DNA from: Bacteroidales bacterium
GTDB lineage: Bacteria; Bacteroidota; Bacteroidia; Bacteroidales; UBA932
Assembly (NCBI GenBank): GCA_017476575.1
Contig: JAFUZO010000017.1
Location: forward strand, 1 to 40,535
DNA: 40,535 nt
Direction: 5' to 3'
Numbering within the stretch: position 1 is the first letter of the stretch; each line of letters starts with the position of its first letter. The position numbers and the translations under genes were made by a program. Below, piece after piece: positions 9,258 to 16,449 of the stretch. The notes beneath the pieces are model-generated. The model was not told the DNA's origin and made no database searches. It saw only the letters and a list, made by a program, of their open reading frames with translations.

Positions 9258-9949
9258 GGTTGGGAAGAGACAGGTTCATGGCTGCCGAGGATGGGGGCGG
9301 GTACGCCGTCGTAGGCCTGCGGGACTTTGGGCAGGCTCGGGATGGAGGCATGTTCGATACGGCTGGGACCTTCCACCGAATCGGTGACCATGCCGCGGAT
9401 GACGTTGTACAGACCCATATCCCGGACGACCAGCCCTCTCTTGGAACCTTCTGCCACGATGCGGAACGGGGGAGACGTGTTGTCCGCCAGGATCCATTTG
9501 TCGCAGGCCGGCATGTAGTCGTGGAACAGGTAGTTGAGGCCTACCTGGTAGCGGCGCCGGACCGTCTCTTCGGAAATGTAGTGTCCGCCGGCGGCAACCC
9601 GGGCAGCGACGCGTTCCACTGCGATGTCCGGGGTCTGCAGCCAGAAGTAGAGGACTGTCACGAAGTACCCTTGCTGCTGGGCACTCCGGATCATCCTGAG
9701 CAACGACCGGGTCGCCAAGGTGGTTTCAATGCAGAAGTCTTCGCGGCGGCTGAACAGGTACTGCGTCTTGCGGAGCATGTACCGGCTGGCCTGGATGTAG
9801 GCTGCTTCGGGATTGAACGGCGACAGACTCTTGGCGAATTCGTCGGAATTGACGAACTCGCTGCAATCCAAGAGTTCCGGCAGGAGCGTATAGGACGCTG
9901 TCGTCTTGCCGGAACCGTTGGCACCTGATATGATGTAGAGCCGGGGCAA
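9254..9949 (-). CDS. Zeta-toxin-like P-loop protein, TTG start
   Basis: Predicted P-loop kinase of the zeta toxin/COG4185 type. Residues 5-17 are LYIISGANGSGKT, a first beta strand plus Walker A. SDEFAKSLSP follows, then ETTLATRSLLRMI, and a lid region with repeated Arg (VERVAARVAAGGHYISEETVRRR). Zeta enzymes phosphorylate UDP-N-acetylglucosamine, but the substrate here is unknown. No epsilon-like antitoxin is encoded beside it, so I would not call it a toxin-antitoxin system. The frame is the same as that of the upstream transporter and begins directly after its TAA, leaving TTG as the first usable start. The last ~40 residues are Pro/Ser-rich and look dispensable. The 231-residue length fits the family. 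Confidence 0.8.
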   Translation of the reverse strand: MPRLYIISGANGSGKTTASYTLLPELLDCSEFVNSDEFAKSLSPFNPEAAYIQASRYMLRKTQYLFSRREDFCIETTLATRSLLRMIRSAQQQGYFVTVLYFWLQTPDIAVERVAARVAAGGHYISEETVRRRYQVGLNYLFHDYMPACDKWILADNTSPPFRIVAEGSKRGLVVRDMGLYNVIRGMVTDSVEGPSRIEHASIPSLPKVPQAYDGVPAPILGSHEPVSSQP

Positions 9950-11584
9950 TTACCGCGTGGCGGCTTCGAGTTTCTTCATGAGGGCGAACATGACGAGGCC
10001 GGCGACGATGCACAGCCCCATCAGGATGGCCCAGATTACGCTGAGCGGCATCTTGTCCCAAAGGAGGGACGGGATGGAACTGAGATAGTTGCCGATGGCG
10101 GTGGCGGCGAACCAGCCGCCCATCATCATGCCCTTGTACTTGGGAGGGGCGACCTTCGAGACGAAGGAGATGCCCATCGGTGAGAGAAGCAGTTCGGCGA
10201 ATGTGAGGACCAGGTAGGTCGACATCAGCGTGCTCACCCCGACCCGCGGGCCACCGATGATCTGGGGCATGACAAGTCCGACGGAGGCGAGGGTCATGAT
10301 CAGGAAGCCGCAGGCCGCGACGAACATGCCGAGGCCGATCTTCTTCGGGGCGGACGGCTCCTTGTCCTTGCGGGCCAGGGAGGCGAACAGGGCCATGGAA
10401 ACCGGAGTGAGTGCCACGACATAGAACGGGTTGAACTGTTGGAACTGCTGGGGAAGGATGGCGATGGAGGGTGCCATGGTCTTATAGAGGGCATAGGCGC
10501 CACCCCAAAGGGCGACCGTGACGATTGCGCAGGTGGTCTTGGCCTTGGCGGTCTCGCTCTGGAAGAAACCGAAGAAGGTGTAGACAGACACGGCGATGAG
10601 GGCGAGGGCCCAGATATTGAAGCCGATGCGCTGCCAGCCACCCACCGTGCTCTCGGTGTAGTCGCGGGCGAAGACGGTGAGGGTGGAACCGTTCTGGTGG
10701 AAGGCCATCCAGAAGAAGATGACGACGGCGAAGACCAGCAGGAGGGCCACGATGCGGCTCTTGGTCTGCGACGGAGTAAGTTCTTCGACGGGTGCGTTGG
10801 TGGCAGCCGCCTGCTTGGCGTTGACGTCTGCGTGCTTGAACCAGTTCCGGCAGCCGAAGTAGATGGCCATGGAAGCGATCAGGGAGACGCAGGCGACCGC
10901 GAAACCAAGGTTGTAGGCGGTGGAGAGCTTGTCCAGGTAGAACTGGCTGAAGGTGGCGACATCTGTCCCGCCGGCGAAGGCGGTCAGCTTCTCCAGGCCG
11001 TCGGCAGCGATGCTTCCGTCGATGTACTGGTGGCAGAGGGCGGGAATATCGCCGTTATAGGTGAGGCCGGACTTGCCGAGATGCCAGTTGGTGAGGGCCG
11101 TGGCGGCCGACGGGGCGAACATGGCGCCGATGTTGATGGCCATGTAGAAGAGGCTGAAGGCCGAATCGCGCTTGGGGGCATATTCCGGATTGTCGTAGAG
11201 GTTGCCGACAAGGACCTGGAGGTTCCCTTTGAACAGGCCGGTACCGACGGATACAAGGACAAGGGCGGCGATCATGAGGATGAGTCCGAAGGTGTTGGCC
11301 GGGGTCGGGACGGACAGGCAGGCATAGCCGACGAACATGACGGCCACGCCGGTAGTCACACACTTGCCGTAGCCGATCCGGTCTGCCAGGATGCCGCCGA
11401 AGAACGGCATGAAGTAGACGAAAGCAAGGAAGATGGCATAGATCTGTCCAGCAGCGGCGGTCGTGAATCCGAACTTGGCCTGGAGAAAGAGCATGAAGAT
11501 GGCCAGCATCGTGTAGTAGCCGAACCGTTCGCCGGTGTTGGCGAGGGCGAGGGCGAAGAGGCCTTTGGGTTGTCCTTTGAACAT
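9950..11584 (-). CDS. POT/PTR family proton-dependent peptide transporter
   Basis: Inner-membrane MFS transporter for di- and tripeptides, 544 residues with about 12-14 hydrophobic segments. The N-terminus reads LANTGERFGYYTMLAIFMLF, the POT signature region. The family's ExxERFxYY motif is altered, with Asn at residue 16 where the first Glu normally sits. The second motif region is FGGILADRIGYGK, and helix 4-5 contains FYMAINIGAMFAPS. A FAELLLSPMGISFVSKVAPPKYKGMMMGGW segment (positions roughly 455-485) matches the conserved PTR2 C-terminal signature. Its place at the head of a peptidase-rich operon (tldD, pmbA) and near a dipeptidyl-peptidase and PepD fits an amino-acid-fermenting lifestyle (inference). 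Confidence 0.93.
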   Translation of the reverse strand: MFKGQPKGLFALALANTGERFGYYTMLAIFMLFLQAKFGFTTAAAGQIYAIFLAFVYFMPFFGGILADRIGYGKCVTTGVAVMFVGYACLSVPTPANTFGLILMIAALVLVSVGTGLFKGNLQVLVGNLYDNPEYAPKRDSAFSLFYMAINIGAMFAPSAATALTNWHLGKSGLTYNGDIPALCHQYIDGSIAADGLEKLTAFAGGTDVATFSQFYLDKLSTAYNLGFAVACVSLIASMAIYFGCRNWFKHADVNAKQAAATNAPVEELTPSQTKSRIVALLLVFAVVIFFWMAFHQNGSTLTVFARDYTESTVGGWQRIGFNIWALALIAVSVYTFFGFFQSETAKAKTTCAIVTVALWGGAYALYKTMAPSIAILPQQFQQFNPFYVVALTPVSMALFASLARKDKEPSAPKKIGLGMFVAACGFLIMTLASVGLVMPQIIGGPRVGVSTLMSTYLVLTFAELLLSPMGISFVSKVAPPKYKGMMMGGWFAATAIGNYLSSIPSLLWDKMPLSVIWAILMGLCIVAGLVMFALMKKLEAATR

Positions 11585-11622
11585 ATAAGATCAGGTTTTG
11601 ATGTTTCAACAACTCGATTTGG

Positions 11623-11630
11623 CAAATATA
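11623..11630 (-). promoter_or_regulatory. -7 element for the POT transporter operon
   Basis: Minus-strand TATATTTG, a full match to TAnnTTTG, 38 bases before the transporter ATG. It faces away from a second TATATTTG on the plus strand, making a compact divergent promoter. I see no good TTTG at the normal upstream distance. Confidence 0.5.
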
Positions 11631-11652
11631 GCAAAGTTTTGCAGAAATTCCG

Positions 11653-11660
11653 TATATTTG
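11653..11660 (+). promoter_or_regulatory. -7 element for the acyltransferase operon
   Basis: Plus-strand TATATTTG matches the TAnnTTTG consensus. It ends only 10 bases before the ATG at 11671, so the transcript would have a leader of a few bases or none (inference). The upstream -33 element is weak. Confidence 0.5.
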
Positions 11661-11670
11661 TCATCCGGAT

Positions 11671-12600
11671 ATGGAAAAGAAACACTCATGGGGAGTCAGG
11701 CTGGCGGCGGGCTGGATGCGCCTGCGGGCCTTCCTGCCGCTCGGATATCACTATCGATGGGCCCGGGTGGTCGCCTGGGTCGCCCGGGATGTCCTGCACT
11801 ACCGGGAGGAGGTGGTCCTGACGAACCTCGCCCGCAGTTTCCCCGGGAAGAAGTATGGCGAACTGGCGGAAATCAAGGACCGCTTCTACCAGCATTTCGG
11901 CGAAATCTTCGCCGAGGCGGCCTGGTTCGGGGGCTGTCGGGGTGATAAGGGGCGGAAGAAACTGAAAGACAGCCATCTTGTGGAGATCGACAACAGCGCG
12001 GAATTCAACGCCTTCTTCGACCGGTGCTCCTCGGTGATGCTCCTGAACTCCCATGCCGGGAACTGGGAGATCACGGGCGGCGTGGCCCAGTACGACTATG
12101 GCCCGGAAAGCGCCCGGCACTGGGACTATCCCGAGGTTGTCGTGCTGTACAAGCGTCTCAAGAGCGGATTCTGGGACCAGGTGATAGGCGTGAACCGCTG
12201 CGCTCCGGTCCTGGACCGCGACTATGACGGCTATGTGGAAAGCGCTTCCATCCTCCGGTATGCCGTCTCCCACCGGCGCGAGAAGAAACTCTATATCTTC
12301 AATACGGACCAGCATCCCTACCGGGGGGTGCAGCGTTGCGAGGTTGGGATGTTCCTGAGCCAGCCCACGGAGGCGATGACAGGGGGGGCTGCCTTGGCCT
12401 GCAAACTGGACATGGGTGTGGCCTATATGCGCTGGAAGCAGGTGGAGCGGGGACACTACAGGATGACTTTCGTCCCGCTCTGCGACCATGCTTCTGAAAC
12501 GGCTCCCGAAGAGATCATGAAACAATACTACGCGCACCTGGAGCAGGATATCCGCGAGCAACCGTGGAACTATCTGTGGTCGCATAAACGATGGAAATGA
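11671..12600 (+). CDS. LpxL/HtrB-like lipid A acyltransferase
   Basis: Inner-membrane-associated late acyltransferase that transfers an acyl chain to a lipid A precursor (or a related lysophospholipid), 309 residues. The catalytic HX4E motif is H128 to E133 in LNSHAGNWEITGG. Other family marks are the N-terminal VVLTNLARSFPGK segment, YNTDQHPYRG-like text (here FNTDQHPYRGVQRCEVGMFL) and the late IREQPWNYLWSHKRWK, which corresponds to the 'PExYLWxHRRWK' end of LpxL proteins. A hydrophobic stretch near residues 8-30 probably anchors it. The next gene starts one base after its TGA, so they are co-transcribed. The exact acceptor cannot be told from sequence. Confidence 0.9.
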   Translation: MEKKHSWGVRLAAGWMRLRAFLPLGYHYRWARVVAWVARDVLHYREEVVLTNLARSFPGKKYGELAEIKDRFYQHFGEIFAEAAWFGGCRGDKGRKKLKDSHLVEIDNSAEFNAFFDRCSSVMLLNSHAGNWEITGGVAQYDYGPESARHWDYPEVVVLYKRLKSGFWDQVIGVNRCAPVLDRDYDGYVESASILRYAVSHRREKKLYIFNTDQHPYRGVQRCEVGMFLSQPTEAMTGGAALACKLDMGVAYMRWKQVERGHYRMTFVPLCDHASETAPEEIMKQYYAHLEQDIREQPWNYLWSHKRWK

Positions 12601-12601
12601 T

Positions 12602-13615
12602 ATGAGAATCAAAGTGTTGACACTGGGCCTTCTCGCGGCCGCCCCGCTCTTCCTGCAGGCTCAGGAAGTGACCTACAGCCTCCCCTCGACGACCCTCATC
12701 CTGGAGGTGGATGCCGTCAAGGAGACGTTCTTTGCAGGCCCCTACGCCCCCTTCGCCAAGAAATATCTCGGCCTCACCGTCCGCCAGGACGATGAGGTCC
12801 GCTCCTATGTGAAAGGCGTCCGCATGGCCGCGAAGGTGGAGGCCGACCCGTCGGTCCGCTACAGCGTTTCCGGAAAGGATGCGGAGGACCGGTTCCTGGC
12901 CCTTTCTGCGCAGGGACTCGTGGCCTTCCGCCAAGCCGCCGAGGCTGATGCTGTCGTGTGGCGGTTCACACCGCCTGCCGCTGCAGATTTCAGTGGAAAG
13001 GGACTGACCTCGACCCTGACGACGGAGGTCGTGACCACATACCGGGATGTCCAGACCGACACGTCCTTCACCCGGATTCCGGTCCAGCAGTCGGTCCAAG
13101 TGGCCAAATCTCCCGAGAAGAAAGCGCAGGAGGCCGCGGAAATCATCCTCGACGCCCGCAAGGAGCGTTTCAACATCTCGACCGGCAATACCGATGCCAC
13201 CTTCAGCGGCGAAGCGCTGGGTGCGGCCCTTGCCGAGCTTTCCCGGATTGAACAGGAATACCTGACCCTTTTCACCGGGTACACGGTGACGGAGAACCAG
13301 CACGCCAGCTATGATGTCACTCCGGTCCCGATGGCCAAGGAGCAGCGCTATCCTGCCTTCCGGCTTTCCGGCCAGGACGGCCTGGTACCTGAAGGACGTT
13401 TTTCCGGCGACCCTTACTACCTGGAGTTCGATACCGTCGAGGTGCCTGACGTGGAAGGGCTTGCAGCCAAGTCCGGTTCCAAGTCCCGTGTCATCCACTA
13501 CCGGATTCCTGCCATCTGTGTCGTCCGCCTGACCGGCGGGAATGACCAGCTCTTCCAGGCCCGCGTCCCGGTCTACCAACTCGGCCGCGACTGCACCTAT
13601 CCGTTATCAAAGTAA
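12602..13615 (+). CDS. DUF4831 family secreted protein
   Basis: Exported protein of unknown function, 337 residues. Residues 1-20 (MRIKVLTLGLLAAAPLFLQA) are a typical signal peptide with an AQA-type cleavage site. The mature N-terminus VTYSLPSTTLILEVDAVKET, followed by GPYAPFAKKYLGL, fits the DUF4831 pattern of Bacteroidota. The middle carries KKAQEAAEIILDARKERFNI. There is no lipobox, so it is periplasmic or loosely surface-attached. It is sandwiched between the acyltransferase (1-base gap) and pepD (18-base gap), an arrangement that suggests an envelope role but does not prove one. The family call rests on my recall of the pattern. Confidence 0.75.
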   Translation: MRIKVLTLGLLAAAPLFLQAQEVTYSLPSTTLILEVDAVKETFFAGPYAPFAKKYLGLTVRQDDEVRSYVKGVRMAAKVEADPSVRYSVSGKDAEDRFLALSAQGLVAFRQAAEADAVVWRFTPPAAADFSGKGLTSTLTTEVVTTYRDVQTDTSFTRIPVQQSVQVAKSPEKKAQEAAEIILDARKERFNISTGNTDATFSGEALGAALAELSRIEQEYLTLFTGYTVTENQHASYDVTPVPMAKEQRYPAFRLSGQDGLVPEGRFSGDPYYLEFDTVEVPDVEGLAAKSGSKSRVIHYRIPAICVVRLTGGNDQLFQARVPVYQLGRDCTYPLSK

Positions 13616-13633
13616 CCCCCAACACATTCTGAT

Positions 13634-15091
13634 ATGACGATCAAAGATTTAGAACCGAAGGTCGTATGGAACAACTTCTACGGCCTCACCCGGATTCCCC
13701 GCCCTTCCAAGCATGAAGGAAAGGTGCAGGAATACCTCTATCAATGGGGCATCTCCCGCGGCCTCGAGACCGTGCGTGACGAAACCGGCAACATCATCAT
13801 CCGCAAACCGGCTACTCCGGGTTATGAGAACCGCCGCGGCGTCATTCTCCAGGGCCACATGGACATGGTCCCGCAGAAGACTTCCGATTCGGACCACGAC
13901 TTCCTGAATGATCCCATCGTCACCCTCATCGACGGCGACTGGGTCACGGCCGACCGGACGACCCTCGGCGCCGACAACGGCATCGGTGTGGCCATGGGAC
14001 TCGCCGTGCTGGAGGACCCGTCCGTGAAGCATGGCCCCGTCGAGGTGCTGGTCACATACGACGAAGAGACCGGCATGACCGGCGCCAACGAACTCCGGCC
14101 GGGCGTCCTGCAGGGCGATATCCTCATCAACCTTGATTCCGAGGAGGAAGGTGAGCTCTGCGTGGGCTGCGCCGGCGGACTGGACGCCTCCGCCTCTTTC
14201 AAGTACCATAAGTATAACACCCCGGCCGGCTACGACGGACTCAAGGTCGCCGTCAAGGCCCTCCAGGGCGGTCACTCCGGCATGGACATCTCCCTGTACC
14301 GCGCCAATGCCAACAAGGTGATGGCCCGCATCCTGCTCCCGCTCATCGAACTGTTCGGCGTCAAGGTGGTCTCTTTCACCGGAGGGTCCCTCCGCAATGC
14401 CATCCCGTTCGAGGCCGTCGCGGAAGTGCTGGTCCCGAAGGAGAACACCGCCTCCGTCCGCAAGCTCATCGACAGCATCTTCGCCGAGGTCAAGGCCGAA
14501 TTCGCCGACTCCGATCCCTCTGCCGCCCTCTATGTCGACGAAGTTCCTGCTGCGCCGAAGTACATCCAGGGAAGCGTGATGCTCCGCGCCGTCAAGGCCA
14601 TGATCGCCTGCCCTTCGAACGTGATCCGCATGAGCCAGTCGATGCCGGGCCTCACCGAGACCTCCATCAACATGGCTATCGTCCGTACCGAGAAAGGCCG
14701 CATCACCGTCCACAGCCTCATGCGCAGCGCGGTCGATACGGCCAAGGCCGACCTGGCCGGGCGTGTCCGCTGCATCTTCGAGCTCGCCGGTGCCGACAGC
14801 ATCGAGTTCAAGGGCGGATATTCCGGCTGGACCCCGAAGCTCGACACGCCGATGAACAAGGTGATGATGGAGCAGTACCAGAAGGTCTACGGCGAGCCGA
14901 TGAAGGTCATGGCCACCCACGGCGGCCTCGAGTGCGCCATCATGGGGGCCAAGTACCCGAACTGGGAGATGGTCTCCATCGGTCCGACCATCAAGTATCC
15001 CCACAGCCCGGACGAGCGGGTGGACATCCCGTCCGTCGGCCGCACCTGGGAATACCTCAAGGCCGTCCTGGAGAACGTTCCTGAGAAGTAG
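13634..15091 (+). CDS. pepD: Aminoacyl-histidine dipeptidase (M20)
   Basis: Cytosolic zinc dipeptidase of the PepD (carnosinase-like) family, 485 residues, hydrolysing Xaa-His and related dipeptides. The metal site includes H75 and D77 in LQGHMDMVPQK, the bridging Asp in LGADNGIGVAMG, the Glu pair in TYDEETGMTGA, the Asp in INLDSEEEGEL and the late His in KYPHSPDERVDI. The dimerisation (lid) domain lies between about residues 210 and 400. Together with the dipeptide transporter and dipeptidyl-peptidase elsewhere in the window it completes a peptide uptake and breakdown route (inference). A likely terminator follows. Confidence 0.96.
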   Translation: MTIKDLEPKVVWNNFYGLTRIPRPSKHEGKVQEYLYQWGISRGLETVRDETGNIIIRKPATPGYENRRGVILQGHMDMVPQKTSDSDHDFLNDPIVTLIDGDWVTADRTTLGADNGIGVAMGLAVLEDPSVKHGPVEVLVTYDEETGMTGANELRPGVLQGDILINLDSEEEGELCVGCAGGLDASASFKYHKYNTPAGYDGLKVAVKALQGGHSGMDISLYRANANKVMARILLPLIELFGVKVVSFTGGSLRNAIPFEAVAEVLVPKENTASVRKLIDSIFAEVKAEFADSDPSAALYVDEVPAAPKYIQGSVMLRAVKAMIACPSNVIRMSQSMPGLTETSINMAIVRTEKGRITVHSLMRSAVDTAKADLAGRVRCIFELAGADSIEFKGGYSGWTPKLDTPMNKVMMEQYQKVYGEPMKVMATHGGLECAIMGAKYPNWEMVSIGPTIKYPHSPDERVDIPSVGRTWEYLKAVLENVPEK

Positions 15092-15115
15092 CTCCTGCCC
15101 GTTCCGCTTCCTGGG

Positions 15116-15131
15116 AGGCCGCGCGCGGCCT
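15116..15131. repeat. 16-base GC palindrome downstream of pepD
   Basis: AGGCCGCGCGCGGCCT is a perfect palindrome 25 bases after the pepD stop, followed by GTCTTG. It could form a short hairpin that helps end transcription or protects the mRNA 3' end. Confidence 0.35.
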
Positions 15132-15171
15132 GTCTTGTAACGATATGGAAATAAGCAAGTTATAAACCGCC

Positions 15172-15219
15172 ATGTGCTCGACCTGCCACCGAAACGGAAG
15201 GTTGAGCACATCTGTTTTT
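15172..15219 (+). terminator. Likely intrinsic terminator after pepD
   Basis: ATGTGCTCGACC (15172-15183) pairs with GGTTGAGCACAT (15200-15211) over 12 positions, one as a G-U pair. A 16-base loop contains a small CCG-AAA-CGG stem, and CTGTTTTTG with five T follows. Placement 80 bases after pepD and between convergent genes fits; the pairing also works on the other strand for the lacI transcript, but there the T-run is missing. Confidence 0.65.
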
Positions 15220-15279
15220 GCCGTGCATTGACGGATAGACACTCGTGCGTGGCCTCCGGGCGGGGCCCCGGAAAAGGAC

Positions 15280-16281
15280 TTATGAACTTTCGCGGATGAC
15301 CATCTCGGAAGGGATGATGACTTCCTCGGCGGGGGAGAGGGGAGCGTCGATCTGGCGGAGGATCAGGCGGACAGCCTCCTCGGCCATACGGGCGACGGGC
15401 TTCTCGACGGACGTGACGGCCGGATGGACGAGGGTGGAGACTTCGGTCCCGTACATGCTGGCGACGGCGATGTCCTCCGGAATCCGGAAACCCTTCCGGA
15501 GCAGCACCTCTTCCGCACCGATGGCCTGCATCTCATTGAAACAGAACACGGCATCGAAAGGGATTCCGTGCTCCAGGAGGAAGGTCACCTCGGTGGCACC
15601 CCCGGCACGGTCCGTCCCCTCCTTGAGGACCAGGGAAGGATCATAGGCGATCCCATGTTTGGACAGGGTGTCGATATACGCCTGGAAACGGTCGGCGCTG
15701 TTGCGGATATGGTCCGGTCCGGCCAGGTGGGCGATGCGTTTCCTCCCTTTGTAGATCAGATGCTCCATCAGGAAGAAGGCGGCCTTGTAGTCGTTGCTGC
15801 GGACGCTGCTGCAGTCGAGGCCCTTGATGGTCCGGTCGAAGAAGACCAAGGGGATGTTCCGCTGGATGAAGGCGGAGTATTGTTCGACGTTGGCCTTGTC
15901 GTTGCAGGTTGAAATGAGGATGCCGTCGACCCGTGAGTCGGACAGGAGGTCGAAATTGGATTTTTCCCAGAAGATATCTTCGTTGGAGAGGGCGACGATG
16001 GTCCGGTAGCCTTTCGGCCGGAGGATCTGCTGGGCATGGGCGATGAAGGTGCTGTAGAAGGAGGTGACCAGTTCGGGGACCAGGATGCCGATAGTCATAG
16101 TCTTGCGCTTGCGCAGATGGACGGCCAGTTCATTGCGCTTGTAGCCCATCCGTTCCGCCGTTTCGATGACCAGGCGGGCGGTCTCGGGGGAGACATTTCC
16201 CTTTTCCCCGGAAAGGGCACGAGAAACGGTGGACTTGGAGAGGCCGAGGGCCTTGGCGATGTCGATGATGGTGACGTACAT
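15280..16281 (-). CDS. LacI/GalR family transcriptional regulator
   Basis: DNA-binding regulator of 333 residues. Residues 3-27 are the LacI helix-turn-helix (TIIDIAKALGLSKSTVSRAL), followed by the hinge segment HLRKRKTMTIGILVPEL. The rest is a periplasmic-binding-protein-like effector domain with SRVDGILISTCNDKANV, FFDRTIKGLDCSSVRSNDY and the late EDIAVASMYGTEVSTLVHPAVTSV. It is divergent from the FAD oxidoreductase gene and shares a 168-base intergenic region with three LacI-operator-like repeats. It therefore most likely controls that gene and the run of genes behind it, responding to a small sugar-like molecule (inference). Confidence 0.93.
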   Translation of the reverse strand: MYVTIIDIAKALGLSKSTVSRALSGEKGNVSPETARLVIETAERMGYKRNELAVHLRKRKTMTIGILVPELVTSFYSTFIAHAQQILRPKGYRTIVALSNEDIFWEKSNFDLLSDSRVDGILISTCNDKANVEQYSAFIQRNIPLVFFDRTIKGLDCSSVRSNDYKAAFFLMEHLIYKGRKRIAHLAGPDHIRNSADRFQAYIDTLSKHGIAYDPSLVLKEGTDRAGGATEVTFLLEHGIPFDAVFCFNEMQAIGAEEVLLRKGFRIPEDIAVASMYGTEVSTLVHPAVTSVEKPVARMAEEAVRLILRQIDAPLSPAEEVIIPSEMVIRESS

Positions 16282-16303
16282 GATTCGCGTATCTTGTTCG
16301 TAG

Positions 16304-16311
16304 CAAAGGTA
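16304..16311 (-). promoter_or_regulatory. -7 element for the lacI-type gene
   Basis: Minus-strand TACCTTTG matches TAnnTTTG and lies 22 bases before the regulator ATG at 16281. It sits next to the operator-like repeats, so autoregulation is plausible. No clear -33 TTTG. Confidence 0.5.
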
Positions 16312-16335
16312 ATAATAAAATTTGGAAGTTGTTCC

Positions 16336-16380
16336 GGGAACGGTTGCGGGAAATGGGAACGATTGCGGGAACGGTTGCGG
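16336..16380. promoter_or_regulatory. Three LacI-family operator-like repeats
   Basis: Three copies of GGGAACGRTTGCG occur at 16336-16348, 16355-16367 and 16367-16379. Read on the minus strand each is CGCAAnCGTTCCC, with the CGCAA half-site and central CG typical of LacI/GalR/PurR operators (compare CGCAAACGTTTGCG). They lie between the -7 elements of the two divergent genes, where a repressor could block both. Binding by the adjacent regulator is inferred. Confidence 0.6.
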
Positions 16381-16423
16381 AAATAAAAATCTATAATATG
16401 GCTCTGAATTGTTGGAGAGATGG

Positions 16424-16431
16424 TATTTTTG
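16424..16431 (+). promoter_or_regulatory. -7 element for the FAD oxidoreductase operon
   Basis: TATTTTTG matches TAnnTTTG and ends 18 bases before the ATG at 16450. It would start transcription of the nine-gene run. The -33 position has only GCTCTG, so a helper protein or a weak promoter is possible. Confidence 0.45.
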
Positions 16432-16449
16432 TACAAACGATAGCCAATA

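Noticed and set aside
9254..9949. A toxin-antitoxin system based on the zeta-like protein
   Set aside because: No epsilon-like or other small antitoxin gene is adjacent; the neighbours are a transporter and protease subunits.
16336..16380. CRISPR-like repeat array
   Set aside because: Only three units of 13 bases with almost no spacer; the sequence and position fit regulator binding sites.
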